A DNA stretch of 64,000 nucleotides from Paracoccus sp. SMMA_5_TC (GTDB lineage Bacteria > Pseudomonadota > Alphaproteobacteria > Rhodobacterales > Rhodobacteraceae): contig NZ_CP102355.1 in the NCBI RefSeq assembly GCF_009696685.2, positions 835,001 to 899,000 of the forward strand. Direction: 5' to 3'. Shown piece by piece: positions 27,035 to 35,553 of this stretch. The stretch's first letter is position 1. The number at the start of each line of letters is the position of its first letter. The notes below the pieces were generated by a model. It was not told the origin of the DNA. It saw only the letters and a list, made by a program, of their open reading frames with translations, and did not search any database. The position numbers and the translations under genes are program-made.

Positions 27035-27543
27035 GCGGCCTCTCCTGTCAGATCGTGAAACATGACCAGCGCATCGACATAGCCGTGACGCGGGTGCAGG
27101 AACGCGCCCGGCAACCGTCCCACCACCGCAAAGCCGGCGCGCTGCCAGAGATGAACCGCATCGGCATTGGTCGAGACGACGAAATTGAACTGCATGGCGC
27201 GAAACCCCTGCTCGCGCGCCCAGGCCTTGGCATGATCGACCAGGGCGCGCGCCACCCCCTGCCCGCGCGCCCGCGGATGGGTGGCAAAGCTGGCATTGGC
27301 GACATGGCTGGCGGGGCCGGGTCGGTTGCGGCCGACATGGCTGGTGCCCAGGATTTGCCCGTCGCGTTCGGCGACAAAGGCTGTGAAGGGCGCGGCGAAC
27401 CAATCCGCCAACGCCTCGTCCCGGGTGATGTCAGTCGGAATGCAGTAGGTTTCCCCAGCCCGATAGACCGGCTCCAGAATCTGCCAGATGGCTTCATGGT
27501 CATCGGCCATGGCGGGTCGGATGACCGTCCCGCCCTGACTCAT
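27031..27543 (-). CDS. GNAT-family N-acetyltransferase
   Basis: 170-residue acetyl-CoA-dependent acyltransferase. The acetyl-CoA loop is HPRARGQGVARALVDHA, preceded by the strand ILGTSHVGRNRPG and followed by QFNFVVSTNADAVHLWQRAGF. The profile matches small GNATs that modify amines or antibiotics-like metabolites; the substrate cannot be read. ATG overlaps the clpP stop by 4 bp and its own stop overlaps fghA by 4 bp, so the three genes form one translation-coupled unit. Confidence 0.9.
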   Translation of the reverse strand: MSQGGTVIRPAMADDHEAIWQILEPVYRAGETYCIPTDITRDEALADWFAAPFTAFVAERDGQILGTSHVGRNRPGPASHVANASFATHPRARGQGVARALVDHAKAWAREQGFRAMQFNFVVSTNADAVHLWQRAGFAVVGRLPGAFLHPRHGYVDALVMFHDLTGEAA

Positions 27544-28178
27544 TTCAGCTCGTCCACCGAACGGATGACCTGACCCAGCAGCCCGTAATCCAGCGCCTCT
27601 TGCGTGCTCAGCCAGAAATCGCGCTGCGTATCCTGTTCGATACGCTCGACGGTCTGACCGGTCGCCTCGGCAAAGATGCGGTTCAGCCGCTCGCGCATCT
27701 GCCGGACCTGTTCGGCCTGGATCATCATGTCGCTGGAAGTGCCGCCGATTCCGCCCGAAGGCTGATGGATGAGGAACCGGGTGTTGGGCAGGCAATAGCG
27801 ATCCTGCTTTTCCGCCCCGACAAAGATCAGCGCCCCGGCCGAGGCGACCCAGCCCGAACCGATGGTGCGCACGCGCGGGCGGATGAACTTGATCACGTCA
27901 TGGATCATGTCGCCCGATTCGACATGGCCGCCGGGCGAGCTGATCAGCATGTTGATCGGGTCGTCGCCATCCTCGGCCAAGGCCAGCAGATGCGCCACCG
28001 TGCGCTGCGCCAGCTTGTCGTTGATCGGCCCCGCCACGATCACGGTGCGCGACTTGAAGTAAAGCTTGCCGATCTTGTCGCCTTCGGGCAGGCCCAGCCC
28101 TTCGTCCTTGGGCGCGTCCTGACGGCGGGGCTCGTCATCGTCATCGTCGTCATCGTCCAGAATGAAGTGCTTTGCCAT
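27540..28178 (-). CDS. clpP: ClpP-family serine protease paralogue with poly-Asp N-terminus
   Basis: 212-residue Clp proteolytic subunit. The catalytic triad is complete: Ser113 (WVASAGALI), His138 (FLIHQPSGG), Asp187 (DTQRDFW). The N-terminal tail contains eight consecutive Asp (residues 8-15) from a GAC/GAT repeat, and the N-terminal axial-loop sequence differs from canonical ClpP (no SRLLKERIIF-type start). No clpX or tig is nearby, so this is probably the second ClpP of the genome. First gene of a unit with GNAT and fghA. The acidic tail could control pore entry or partner choice. Confidence 0.92.
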   Translation of the reverse strand: MAKHFILDDDDDDDDEPRRQDAPKDEGLGLPEGDKIGKLYFKSRTVIVAGPINDKLAQRTVAHLLALAEDGDDPINMLISSPGGHVESGDMIHDVIKFIRPRVRTIGSGWVASAGALIFVGAEKQDRYCLPNTRFLIHQPSGGIGGTSSDMMIQAEQVRQMRERLNRIFAEATGQTVERIEQDTQRDFWLSTQEALDYGLLGQVIRSVDELK

Positions 28179-28293
28179 GATCGGTCCTTTTGATGTTGAC
28201 GGCAGGCATGGTCGCCCGTCCCCGCCGTCCTTTTAACTAAGCAGGCGTTAGCGATGAGTAAAGAGAGCCCCGGCGATGGCAGCGCGCGCCATG

Positions 28294-28656
28294 TCAGGCC
28301 GAGGGGCGTTCGGGCCGGCTGATCAGCCAGATGGCAATGACGGTGCAGACCAGCGCCTGCAGGGCGATGAACCGGCCGTCAAGGCCCAGCCACAGCGCCC
28401 AGCCAATGCCGCCGGCCATGGCAATCACCGCCCAGACCTTGGCGGCACGGCTGACCACTCCATGCTTGCGCCAGGCCCGGATCGGCGGGCCGAATTTCGG
28501 ATGGCGCAGGATGCGCGCCCCCAGCCGGGGCGACGAGCGGGTAAAGGCCCAGACCGCGACCAGCAGGAAAGGCACTGTGGGCATCACCGGCAGCGCCACG
28601 CCGATCAACCCCAGCGTCAGGAACAGCCAGCCCAGGGCAAGCCACAGATATTGCAT
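28294..28656 (-). CDS. DUF454 (YbaN-like) inner-membrane protein
   Basis: 120-residue membrane protein with three to four hydrophobic segments (about residues 3-22, 24-44, 72-86, 92-112). The family signature is GLIGVALPVMPTVPFLLVAVWAF followed by a short cytoplasmic segment HPKFGPPIRAWRKHGVVSRAAK. Function is unknown in the family. It begins one base after the hemW stop codon, using GGCGGAA inside hemW as ribosome site, and ends the rph-rdgB-ridA-hemW unit. The 115 bp between it and clpP hold no convincing promoter motif. Confidence 0.9.
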   Translation of the reverse strand: MQYLWLALGWLFLTLGLIGVALPVMPTVPFLLVAVWAFTRSSPRLGARILRHPKFGPPIRAWRKHGVVSRAAKVWAVIAMAGGIGWALWLGLDGRFIALQALVCTVIAIWLISRPERPSA

Positions 28657-28657
28657 G

Positions 28658-29854
28658 TTATTCCGCCAGTTCACGCAGGATTCCATTCAGGACCGGGCGG
28701 CCCTGCCGCGTTGCCGCCAGCCGCTCGCCCTGCAAATCAACCAGACCGAGCCCGATCAGATCCTGCAGACGTTGCGGCGCAATGCGGGCGCCATGCGCGC
28801 GATAGCGGGTCAGATCCATGCCTTCGACCAGCCGCATGGACATCAGCAGATATTCCAGCGCCCGATCGGCCAGGGGCAGCAGATCGCGCCGGCTGTCGCC
28901 CGAACCTCGGCCCTCGACCGCGGCCAGCCATTCGCCGGGGGCGCGCAGCGCCTCGGTCGCCCAGCGGCCGCTGGCCAGCGTCAACCGGCCATGAGCGCCC
29001 GGCCCGACCGCCGCCCAGTCGCCCTGGCGCCAGTAGATCAGGTTGTGCCGGCTTTCCGCCCCGGGACGGGCGTGGTTGGAAATTTCATAGGCGGGCAGCC
29101 CGGCGGCAGCGCAGATGTCCTGGGTATCCAGATACATGTCGGCCGACAGATCGTCGTCCGGCAGGCCCTTCAACCCGCCGCGGGCATGGCGTGCGCCAAA
29201 GGCGGTGCCGGGTTCGATGGTCAGCTGATAGGCCGACAGGTGATCGACCGCCATGTCCAGCGCCTGACGCAATTCCCGCCGCCAATGGGCGCGGTCCTGG
29301 TCCTGGCGGGCATAGATCAGATCGAAGCTGACGCGCGCGAAACAGGCGCGGGCAATGTCGAAGGCAGCGCGGGCCTCGGCCACGGTATGCATCCGCCCCA
29401 AACGGCGCAGATCCTCGTCGTTCAGCGCCTGAACCCCCATCGACACCCGGTTGACCCCGGCATCCGCATAGCCACGAAAGCGCCCGGTCTCGACACTGGT
29501 CGGATTGGCTTCGAGGGTGATTTCCACGTCATTGGCCAGCGGCCAGGCCCTGCGCGCGGCCTCGATCACGCCGGCGACGGTCTCGGGGGCCATCAGGCTG
29601 GGGGTCCCGCCGCCGAAAAAGATGCTGTTCAGCACCCGGCCCGGGGTTTCGGCGCCCAGACGGGCAATCTCGGCCCGATAGGCCGCCAGCCAGCGCGCCT
29701 GGTCGATGCTGGCCGCGACATGGCTGTTGAAGTCGCAATAGGGACATTTCGCCGCGCAGAACGGCCAATGCACATAAAGCCCGAACCCCGCCGCCCGCCA
29801 GTCCTGGGCAAGAGCGGTCGGGCTGGCGGTGGCGGTGGATGGGTCCAATGTCAT
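28658..29854 (-). CDS. hemW: Radical SAM heme chaperone HemW
   Basis: 398-residue HemN-like protein. The radical SAM cluster motif CxxxCxxC is C33, C37, C40 (FCAAKCPYCDFNSH), then FFGGGTPSL and the glutamate strand EITLEANPTS. It lacks the extra N-terminal cysteine and tail that true coproporphyrinogen III dehydrogenase uses; HemW delivers heme to respiratory enzymes. The ATG overlaps the ridA stop by 4 bp. The operon rph-rdgB-(ridA)-hemW is common in alphaproteobacteria, often opposite hrcA-grpE as here. Confidence 0.93.
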   Translation of the reverse strand: MTLDPSTATASPTALAQDWRAAGFGLYVHWPFCAAKCPYCDFNSHVAASIDQARWLAAYRAEIARLGAETPGRVLNSIFFGGGTPSLMAPETVAGVIEAARRAWPLANDVEITLEANPTSVETGRFRGYADAGVNRVSMGVQALNDEDLRRLGRMHTVAEARAAFDIARACFARVSFDLIYARQDQDRAHWRRELRQALDMAVDHLSAYQLTIEPGTAFGARHARGGLKGLPDDDLSADMYLDTQDICAAAGLPAYEISNHARPGAESRHNLIYWRQGDWAAVGPGAHGRLTLASGRWATEALRAPGEWLAAVEGRGSGDSRRDLLPLADRALEYLLMSMRLVEGMDLTRYRAHGARIAPQRLQDLIGLGLVDLQGERLAATRQGRPVLNGILRELAE

Positions 29855-30225
29855 TCCCTGAATGCGGTCACTTCGATCTCGATCTTCATTTCGGGTCTGA
29901 CAAGCCCGGCGACAACCATGGTGGCGGCCGGTAACACATCCTTCATCGCCGCGCCCAGAACCGGCACCACCTCGTCCAGCCAGGCGGTATCGGTGATGGT
30001 ATATTGCACGCGCACGATATCGGCGGGCTGAAAGCCGGCCTCGGCCAGTGTGGCAAAGATCGTGGCCAGTGCGTTGCGGGTCTGGTCGGCGGCGCTTTCG
30101 GGCATGGCCATGGCGGCATAGTCATAGCCAGTAGTGCCAGAAACGAAACACCACGGTCCCTTCACCACCGCCCGGCTGTAACCAAAGCTGGTTTCCAGGG
30201 GCGAGCCGGTCGAGATTCTACGCAA
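29851..30225 (-). CDS. RidA-family (YjgF/Rid) protein, TTG start
   Basis: 124-residue member of the Rid family, which hydrolyse reactive enamine/imine intermediates of amino-acid metabolism, though many subfamilies have unknown substrates. Conserved GYSRAVVKGPWCFVSGTTGYD, DIVRVQYTITD and the terminal EIEVTAFRE are seen. The canonical arginine of true RidA (position about 105, IEVxxxA context) is in VRPEMKIEIEV. The start TTG at 30225 lies 8 bp inside rdgB; upstream GTG would read through rdgB only. Sits between rdgB and hemW, overlapping both. Confidence 0.85.
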   Translation of the reverse strand: MRRISTGSPLETSFGYSRAVVKGPWCFVSGTTGYDYAAMAMPESAADQTRNALATIFATLAEAGFQPADIVRVQYTITDTAWLDEVVPVLGAAMKDVLPAATMVVAGLVRPEMKIEIEVTAFRE

Positions 30226-30823
30226 GGGCCTGCTCCAGCAGCGCGAATGCCCGGGCACGGTGACTGATCGCGTTCTTTTGCGCGGGAGTCATCTCGGCAT
30301 AGGTGATGTCATGCCCGTCAGGCACAAAGATCGGATCATAACCGTGCCCGCCCTGCCCCCGCGGCGGCCAGACCAGCCGCCCGGGGGCCACGCCCTCGAA
30401 TACCTCTTCATGCCCGTCGGGCCACATCAGCAGCAGCGTCGCGCGAAACTGCGCGGTGCGCGGCTCGGGCACGCCACGAGCCTCGAGCTCGGACCAGGTG
30501 CGGGTCATCGCCTGCAGGAAATCGCGGCCGTTGGGGGTTTCGGCCCAATCGGCGGTATAGACACCGGGGGCGCCGTCCAGACCATCGACGGTGATGCCGC
30601 TGTCATCGGCCAGGACCGGCAGGCCGGTGGCCGCGACCGCCGCGCGCGCCTTGATCCGGGCATTGCCGATGAAGCTGTCTTCGGTCTCGGCCGGCTCGGG
30701 CAGCCCCAGCTCGCCGGCGCTGGTGACCTCGATGCCATGGGGGGCCATCATGGCGCGGATCTCCTCGAGCTTGCCGGCGTTGTGGGTGGCCACCAGCAGC
30801 CGCCTGTCGGTCAGCCGCCTCAT
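30218..30823 (-). CDS. rdgB: Non-canonical purine NTP pyrophosphatase (RdgB/HAM1)
   Basis: 201-residue enzyme that hydrolyses ITP, dITP and XTP to keep them out of nucleic acids. Signature segments are [14 protein letters not shown] at the N-terminus, [40 protein letters not shown], and [11 protein letters not shown]...SHRARA. Overlaps rph by 4 bp and ridA by 8 bp. Confidence 0.96.
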   Translation of the reverse strand: MRRLTDRRLLVATHNAGKLEEIRAMMAPHGIEVTSAGELGLPEPAETEDSFIGNARIKARAAVAATGLPVLADDSGITVDGLDGAPGVYTADWAETPNGRDFLQAMTRTWSELEARGVPEPRTAQFRATLLLMWPDGHEEVFEGVAPGRLVWPPRGQGGHGYDPIFVPDGHDITYAEMTPAQKNAISHRARAFALLEQALA

Positions 30824-31533
30824 GCCAGGGCGGCCTTCTGCGCCGCGACCAGCTGGGCCACGCCCGCCTCGGCCAGATCCAGAAGCTGGTTCATCTGCGG
30901 CCGCGAAAAGGTCGCCCCCTCGGCCGACATCTGCACCTCGATCAATTTGCCGCTGCCGGTCAGAATAAAGTTGCCGTCGGTGCCGGCCTCGCTGTCCTCG
31001 GCGTAATCCAGATCCAGAACCGCCTGTCCGCCATAGATGCCGCAGGACACCGCCGCCACATGATCCATGATCGGATCAGCGGTGACGAGCCCGGCCTTCA
31101 ACAGCTTGTTGACCGCCAGACGCAGCGCCACCCAGCCGCCGGTGATCGAGGCGCAACGCGTTCCGCCATCGGCCTGGATCACGTCGCAATCGATGACGAT
31201 CTGCCGTTCCCCCAGCGCCCGGCGATCCACCCCGGCGCGCAGCGCCCGGCCGATCAGGCGCTGGATTTCCTGAGTGCGGCCCGACTGCTTGCCGGCCGCC
31301 GCCTCGCGCCGATTGCGCGAATTGGTGGCGCGCGGCAACATGCCGTATTCCGCCGTCACCCATCCCTGGCCCGAACCCTTCAGAAACGGCGGCGCCTTGT
31401 CCTCGATCGTGGCCGAACACAGCACCTTGGTGTCGCCGCAAGAGATCAGGCACGAGCCCTCGGCATGGCGCATGATGCCCGTTTCGATTGAAATCGGACG
31501 CATATCACTTAAATTCCGGCCAGAGGGGCGCAT
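30820..31533 (-). CDS. rph: Ribonuclease PH
   Basis: 237-residue phosphorolytic 3'-5' exoribonuclease that trims tRNA 3' ends. MRPSGR-N-terminus, [55 protein letters not shown] and [19 protein letters not shown] are all family-diagnostic. First gene of the rph-rdgB-ridA-hemW-DUF454 unit and divergent from hrcA (82 bp between starts). Confidence 0.97.
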   Translation of the reverse strand: MRPSGRNLSDMRPISIETGIMRHAEGSCLISCGDTKVLCSATIEDKAPPFLKGSGQGWVTAEYGMLPRATNSRNRREAAAGKQSGRTQEIQRLIGRALRAGVDRRALGERQIVIDCDVIQADGGTRCASITGGWVALRLAVNKLLKAGLVTADPIMDHVAAVSCGIYGGQAVLDLDYAEDSEAGTDGNFILTGSGKLIEVQMSAEGATFSRPQMNQLLDLAEAGVAQLVAAQKAALA

Positions 31534-31615
31534 CTTTCATTCCTTTCCGGGGTTATGCCGTTCAAATACAGGCCATGTGCCCCAGACCGCAACCCGTGAA
31601 CGCCCGAACCGTGAC

Positions 31616-32671
31616 ATGCCCGACCACGCCCTGCTTTCCGATCTGAACGACCGCTCGCGCGAGGTGTTTCGTCGCGTGGTGGAAACCTATCTGGCCACGG
31701 GCGAGCCCGTGGGATCGCGCACCTTGACCCGGGACATGAGCGAAAAGGTCAGTGCCGCCACCATTCGCAACGTCATGCAGGATCTGGAACATCTGGGCCT
31801 GCTGGATCACCCTCACGTTTCGGCCGGTCGCATGCCCACGCAACTTGGCCTGCGCCTGTTCGTCGACGGGCTGATGGAGGCAGGACCGGTTTCTGCCACC
31901 GACCGCAGCATGATCGAGGAAACCCTGGCCGATGACAGCGGCGACACGGGTGCGTTGCTGGATCGCGTCAGCACCGCCCTGTCGGCCCTGACGCATGGCG
32001 CCTCGCTGGTTCTGATGCCGAAGCAGGAAGCACCGCTGCGGCACATCGATTTCGTCAGCCTGGCGCCCGACCGCGCCTTGGTGGTGCTGGTTTTCGGCGA
32101 CGGCCGGGTGGAAAACCGGATATTCTCTCCGCCTCCGGGTCATACAGCAAGTTCCATGCGCGAAGCCGCGAATTTCCTGAATGCGGTTGCCGAAGGCCGA
32201 ACGCTGGCCGATCTGCGCCGCGACATCGCCCACGAGATCGATGCCAGTCGTCAGCAACTCGACAGCATGGCGGCGGCGCTGATCGCCTCGGGTCTGGCCA
32301 TGTGGGATAGCGACGGTTCCGACGCCCGGCTGATCGTGCGCGGCCGCGCCAACCTGCTGGATGACGAGGCTGCCGATCTGGATCGCATCCGCAGCCTGTT
32401 CGACGATCTGGAACGGAAACGCGACATCGCCGAATTCCTGCAATTGGCCGAACAGGGCGAAGGTGTCCGGATTTTCATCGGCTCCGAGAACAAGCTTTTT
32501 TCACTTTCCGGTTCCTCTCTGGTGGTTTCGCCCTATATGAATGCTGACCGCAAGATTGTCGGCGCGGTCGGCGTCATCGGCCCCACCAGGCTGAACTATG
32601 GCCGTATCGTGCCGATCGTGGATTACACTGCGCAGCTTGTCGGCCGGATGCTCTCTGGCCGGAAAGGATGA
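31616..32671 (+). CDS. hrcA: Heat-inducible transcription repressor HrcA
   Basis: 351-residue repressor that binds CIRCE elements at groESL or dnaKJ promoters. N-terminal winged helix (LNDRSREVFRRVVETYLATGEPVGSRTLTRDMSEKVSAATIRNVMQDLEHLG) followed by the GAF-like inserted domain and C-terminal helices (VGAVGVIGPTRLNYGRIVPIVDYTA). No CIRCE inverted repeat is visible in its own upstream region. The ATG of MPDHALL is chosen; the long open frame from 31274 is antisense to rph. Co-transcribed with grpE (7-bp gap). Confidence 0.95.
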   Translation: MPDHALLSDLNDRSREVFRRVVETYLATGEPVGSRTLTRDMSEKVSAATIRNVMQDLEHLGLLDHPHVSAGRMPTQLGLRLFVDGLMEAGPVSATDRSMIEETLADDSGDTGALLDRVSTALSALTHGASLVLMPKQEAPLRHIDFVSLAPDRALVVLVFGDGRVENRIFSPPPGHTASSMREAANFLNAVAEGRTLADLRRDIAHEIDASRQQLDSMAAALIASGLAMWDSDGSDARLIVRGRANLLDDEAADLDRIRSLFDDLERKRDIAEFLQLAEQGEGVRIFIGSENKLFSLSGSSLVVSPYMNADRKIVGAVGVIGPTRLNYGRIVPIVDYTAQLVGRMLSGRKG

Positions 32672-32678
32672 TGAGGAC

Positions 32679-33230
32679 ATGACCAAGGACAACCCGAACG
32701 GCAGTTCGCTGGACGAGGAATTTCTGGACCCGCTGGCGGTCGAGGAAGAAGAGGCGCCCTCGCCCGATCTGGAGGCGCTGATTGCCGAGCGGGACGAATA
32801 CCGCGACCGGTTCATGCGCGCATTGGCAGATGCCGAAAACGCGCGCAAACGCGCCGAAAAGGATCGCCGTGATGCCGAACAATATGGCGGCTCGCGCCTG
32901 GCGCGCGACCTGCTGCCCGTTTATGATGCGCTGAGCCGTGCGCTTGAGGCGGCCGGGGACGAACAGCGCGCTGCTGCCTCGGCGCTGCTGGAGGGGGTCG
33001 AACTGACCTTGCGCGAACTGAAGAACGTATTCGCAAGACATGGCATCAGCATCATCAGCCCGGCGATAGGCGACAAGTTCGATCCCCAGCAGCACGAAGC
33101 CATGTTCGAGGCCCCGGTTCCCGGATCCATTGCGGGCAGCATCATCCAGGTGATGGACAGCGGTTTCATGCTGCATGACCGGCTGTTGCGGCCTGCAAAG
33201 GTCGGCGTCAGTTCTGCGCCGGCGAACTGA
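32679..33230 (+). CDS. grpE: Nucleotide exchange factor GrpE
   Basis: 183-residue DnaK co-chaperone that drives ADP release. The N-terminal 30 residues are acidic and disordered, followed by the long helix EALIAERDEYRDRFMRALADAENARKRAEKDR and the C-terminal beta domain with HEAMFEAPVPG and VMDSGFMLHDRLLRPAKVGV. The start is the ATG of MTKDNPNG, 7 bp after hrcA. An intrinsic terminator follows. Confidence 0.96.
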   Translation: MTKDNPNGSSLDEEFLDPLAVEEEEAPSPDLEALIAERDEYRDRFMRALADAENARKRAEKDRRDAEQYGGSRLARDLLPVYDALSRALEAAGDEQRAAASALLEGVELTLRELKNVFARHGISIISPAIGDKFDPQQHEAMFEAPVPGSIAGSIIQVMDSGFMLHDRLLRPAKVGVSSAPAN

Positions 33231-33248
33231 CACCCCTCATTCGTGATG

Positions 33249-33276
33249 CAAAACCCCCGGAAATCCGGGGGTTTTT
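33249..33276 (+). terminator. Intrinsic terminator after grpE (possibly bidirectional)
   Basis: ACCCCCGG (33253-33260) and CCGGGGGT (33265-33272) form an 8-bp stem around AAAT, followed by TTTT; the left side is preceded by AAAA, so on the minus strand it also ends in U residues and could stop transcription from parB. Confidence 0.88.
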
Positions 33277-33317
33277 CATTATCTGGTGTTTTTGTTCAGC
33301 TTGGATACCAGATGTGG

Positions 33318-34193
33318 TCAGGACGCATTCAGCAACTGACACAGCCGGTCCAACTGGTCCAGATCCTTGTAAGTAATGACCAACTGACCGCCATCCGCAC
33401 CCTTGTGGTTGATCGCCACCTTCATCTTCAGATGCGCGCTCAGATCCCCTTCCAGGGCCCGGGTGTCGGCATCCTTCTCGGTCGAGGCTCGGGGTCTGTT
33501 TGGCTTGGCACCCTCTGCCTGACGGCGCACCAGTTCTTCGGTTTCCCGAACCGACAGGTTCTTTTCAATGACCTTGCGCGCCAGATCGACGGCATTCTGC
33601 GCCGTGATCAACGCGCGTGCATGTCCAGCCGTCAGCTTGCCTTCCTTCAGCCAGGTTTGAACCTGTTCTGGCAGGTTCAGCAGGCGCAAAAGGTTCGCGA
33701 TATGGCTGCGACTCTTGTTGAGCGCTTCAGCCAGTTTTTCCTGGGTATGGCCAAACCTGTCCATCAATTGCCGATAGGAAGCAGCCTCTTCGATCGCATT
33801 CAGATCGGCCCGCTGAATGTTTTCGACGATGGCAACCTCAAGAACCTCGGTATCGCTCAGATCGCGCACGATGACCGGGACTTCATGAAGCTGCGCCATC
33901 TGCGCAGCCCGCCAACGCCGTTCACCGGCCACGATCTGGTAAAGCCCCCGATCACTGGGATGCGGGCGCACGATCAGCGGCTGCAATAGACCGCGACTGC
34001 GCAGGGAATCGGCCAATTCCTGCAAGGCTTCGGGGGCAAAGTTGCGCCGGGGCTGATCCGGGTTTGGTGTCAGCTGTTCGACCGGCAGCACTTGTCGAGG
34101 CGCCGGCCGATCCGACGGGATCAGATCGACATCCGCCATCAGCGCCGACAAGCCACGGCCCAAACCACGCTTTTCCAGTTTTTGTTCTGACAT
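33318..34193 (-). CDS. parB: Chromosome-partitioning protein ParB
   Basis: 291-residue CTP-dependent clamp that loads at parS. ParB/Srx domain with PNPDQPRRNF and GERRWRAAQMA (CTP-binding), the helix-turn-helix KLAEALNKSRSHIANLLRLLNLP, and a C-terminal dimerisation segment. Lies 9 bp after parA. Two parS sites lie upstream in rsmG and mnmG, so it can spread from its own locus. Confidence 0.97.
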   Translation of the reverse strand: MSEQKLEKRGLGRGLSALMADVDLIPSDRPAPRQVLPVEQLTPNPDQPRRNFAPEALQELADSLRSRGLLQPLIVRPHPSDRGLYQIVAGERRWRAAQMAQLHEVPVIVRDLSDTEVLEVAIVENIQRADLNAIEEAASYRQLMDRFGHTQEKLAEALNKSRSHIANLLRLLNLPEQVQTWLKEGKLTAGHARALITAQNAVDLARKVIEKNLSVRETEELVRRQAEGAKPNRPRASTEKDADTRALEGDLSAHLKMKVAINHKGADGGQLVITYKDLDQLDRLCQLLNAS

Positions 34194-34202
34194 TCAAAGT
34201 CC

Positions 34203-34979
34203 TCAGGCAGCGGCAAGTTGACGGGAAAGGAACTCTTTGGCAAGTTCGCGATAGGCTGCGCTGCCCTTGGATTGCGGATCGTATTGCAACACCGGGATCG
34301 CATGGGATGGCGCTTCGGACAGCCGAACATTCCTTGGGATAACCGTCTGATAAACAAGTCCCGACAGGGTCTTGCGGGCATCGGCTTCGACCTGTTGCGA
34401 CAGGTTGTTACGGTTGTCGGACATCGTCAGCAAAACGCCTTCGATGCGAAGATCCGGGTTCGCGGTTTGCCGAACCTCTCGCACCGTCATGAGCAACTGG
34501 GAAAGCCCCTCCAGCGCATAGAACTCGGCCTGAAGCGGCACCAGAAGCGCATCGGCGGCCACCATGGCGTTTACTGTCAGCAAGCCAAGCGCGGGCGGGC
34601 AATCAATCAGCACCACATCAAATCCGGTGATGTGATGCAGCTTGCGCCGCAGCAACTGCGTTCGCCCAGAGCGTCCGGCCAATTCCAGATCGGCCGAAGC
34701 CAGATCGCGGTTAGAGGGCACAATGCGCAATCCAGGAACGGTCGAATCACACAGGACCGAGTCCAGATCATGATCGCCGACCAGCAGATCATAAGCGGAC
34801 AGATCGCGCGCCTCTGCAGGAATGCCAAGACCGGTTGATGCATTCCCTTGCGGATCCAGATCAATAATCGCAACCCGCTGCCCGTGCTCGACCAGGGCCG
34901 CTCCCAGATTGATGGCCGTTGTTGTCTTGCCGACCCCGCCCTTTTGATTGGCGACGGCTATGATCTTGGCTTCACGCAT
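34203..34979 (-). CDS. parA: Chromosome-partitioning ATPase ParA
   Basis: 258-residue deviant-Walker ATPase (ParA/Soj type). Walker A' KGGVGKTTTAINLGAAL at residues 13-29, Walker B VLIDCPPALGLLTVNA, and PLQAEFYALEGLSQL are diagnostic. The chromosomal type lacks an N-terminal HTH. ATG overlaps rsmG by 8 bp. Drives segregation of ParB-bound origins, in keeping with the nearby parS sites and the proposed oriC 6 kb away. Confidence 0.97.
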   Translation of the reverse strand: MREAKIIAVANQKGGVGKTTTAINLGAALVEHGQRVAIIDLDPQGNASTGLGIPAEARDLSAYDLLVGDHDLDSVLCDSTVPGLRIVPSNRDLASADLELAGRSGRTQLLRRKLHHITGFDVVLIDCPPALGLLTVNAMVAADALLVPLQAEFYALEGLSQLLMTVREVRQTANPDLRIEGVLLTMSDNRNNLSQQVEADARKTLSGLVYQTVIPRNVRLSEAPSHAIPVLQYDPQSKGSAAYRELAKEFLSRQLAAA

Positions 34980-35553
34980 GTTTCAGATCCATGATCTTCA
35001 GGATAGCCGCTTCGGTATCGGTGCGGCTGGCGGTAACTTCCAGTCGAAATTGCCAGATTTTACGGGCGGCGTCGACCTCGGATTGCCATGTACGGCCCTT
35101 GAGAAACCAGGCGGTTCCATCGGAACGCAAATGACGTGATGCGTAGGCGAGCAATTGGGGAAGCGCCGCCAAGGCGCGGGCACTGACGTGGTTTGCGTGT
35201 TGCGCCGGCGCAGCTTCAATACGCGCATTCAGCACGGTCGTGTTTGCCAGCCCGAGTTCGCGCGCAACATTTCGCAGAAAAGCGGATTTTCGCCGGTCGC
35301 TTTCGATCAAAGTCACAGCCAAATCAGGTCGACAGATGGCGACCACCACGCCCGGAAGTCCCCCGCCGCTACCCAGATCGACCCAGTGCCCCCGAGCCGC
35401 TTCTGCCGCAGTAACCAATTGTTGACTGTCAGCGATATGTCGTTGCTCAAGTTCGTCGAGTGTTGATGGTGCAACCAGGTTGATCGCCGGGTTCCACTTT
35501 CGGATCAGCGCCGCATAGGAATGCAAAAGCGCTGTTTCACGTGAAACACTCAT
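34972..35553 (-). CDS. rsmG: 16S rRNA (guanine527-N7)-methyltransferase
   Basis: 193-residue SAM methyltransferase (formerly GidB) for 16S rRNA G527. SAM motif [16 protein letters not shown], with [15 protein letters not shown] and [14 protein letters not shown]. The N-terminal codons MSVSRETA are encoded by the perfect parS site, so this peptide is set by a DNA-binding constraint. The ATG overlaps the mnmG stop by 4 bp (ATGA). Both ends overlap neighbours. Confidence 0.96.
   Translation of the reverse strand: MSVSRETALLHSYAALIRKWNPAINLVAPSTLDELEQRHIADSQQLVTAAEAARGHWVDLGSGGGLPGVVVAICRPDLAVTLIESDRRKSAFLRNVARELGLANTTVLNARIEAAPAQHANHVSARALAALPQLLAYASRHLRSDGTAWFLKGRTWQSEVDAARKIWQFRLEVTASRTDTEAAILKIMDLKHA
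35533..35548. other. parS centromere site 1 (perfect)
   Basis: TGTTTCACGTGAAACA, an exact match to the 16-bp palindromic consensus for ParB binding. It lies inside the first codons of rsmG and specifies SVSRETA. Confidence 0.96.

Noticed and set aside
31509..31533. Possible sigma-32 promoter for hrcA-grpE (CTTAAA ... GCGCATCT)
   Set aside because: Both elements are weak, and it lies over the rph start codon; not reported as a feature.
31534..31615. CIRCE element before hrcA
   Set aside because: No TTAGCACTC-N9-GAGTGCTAA-like dyad present.
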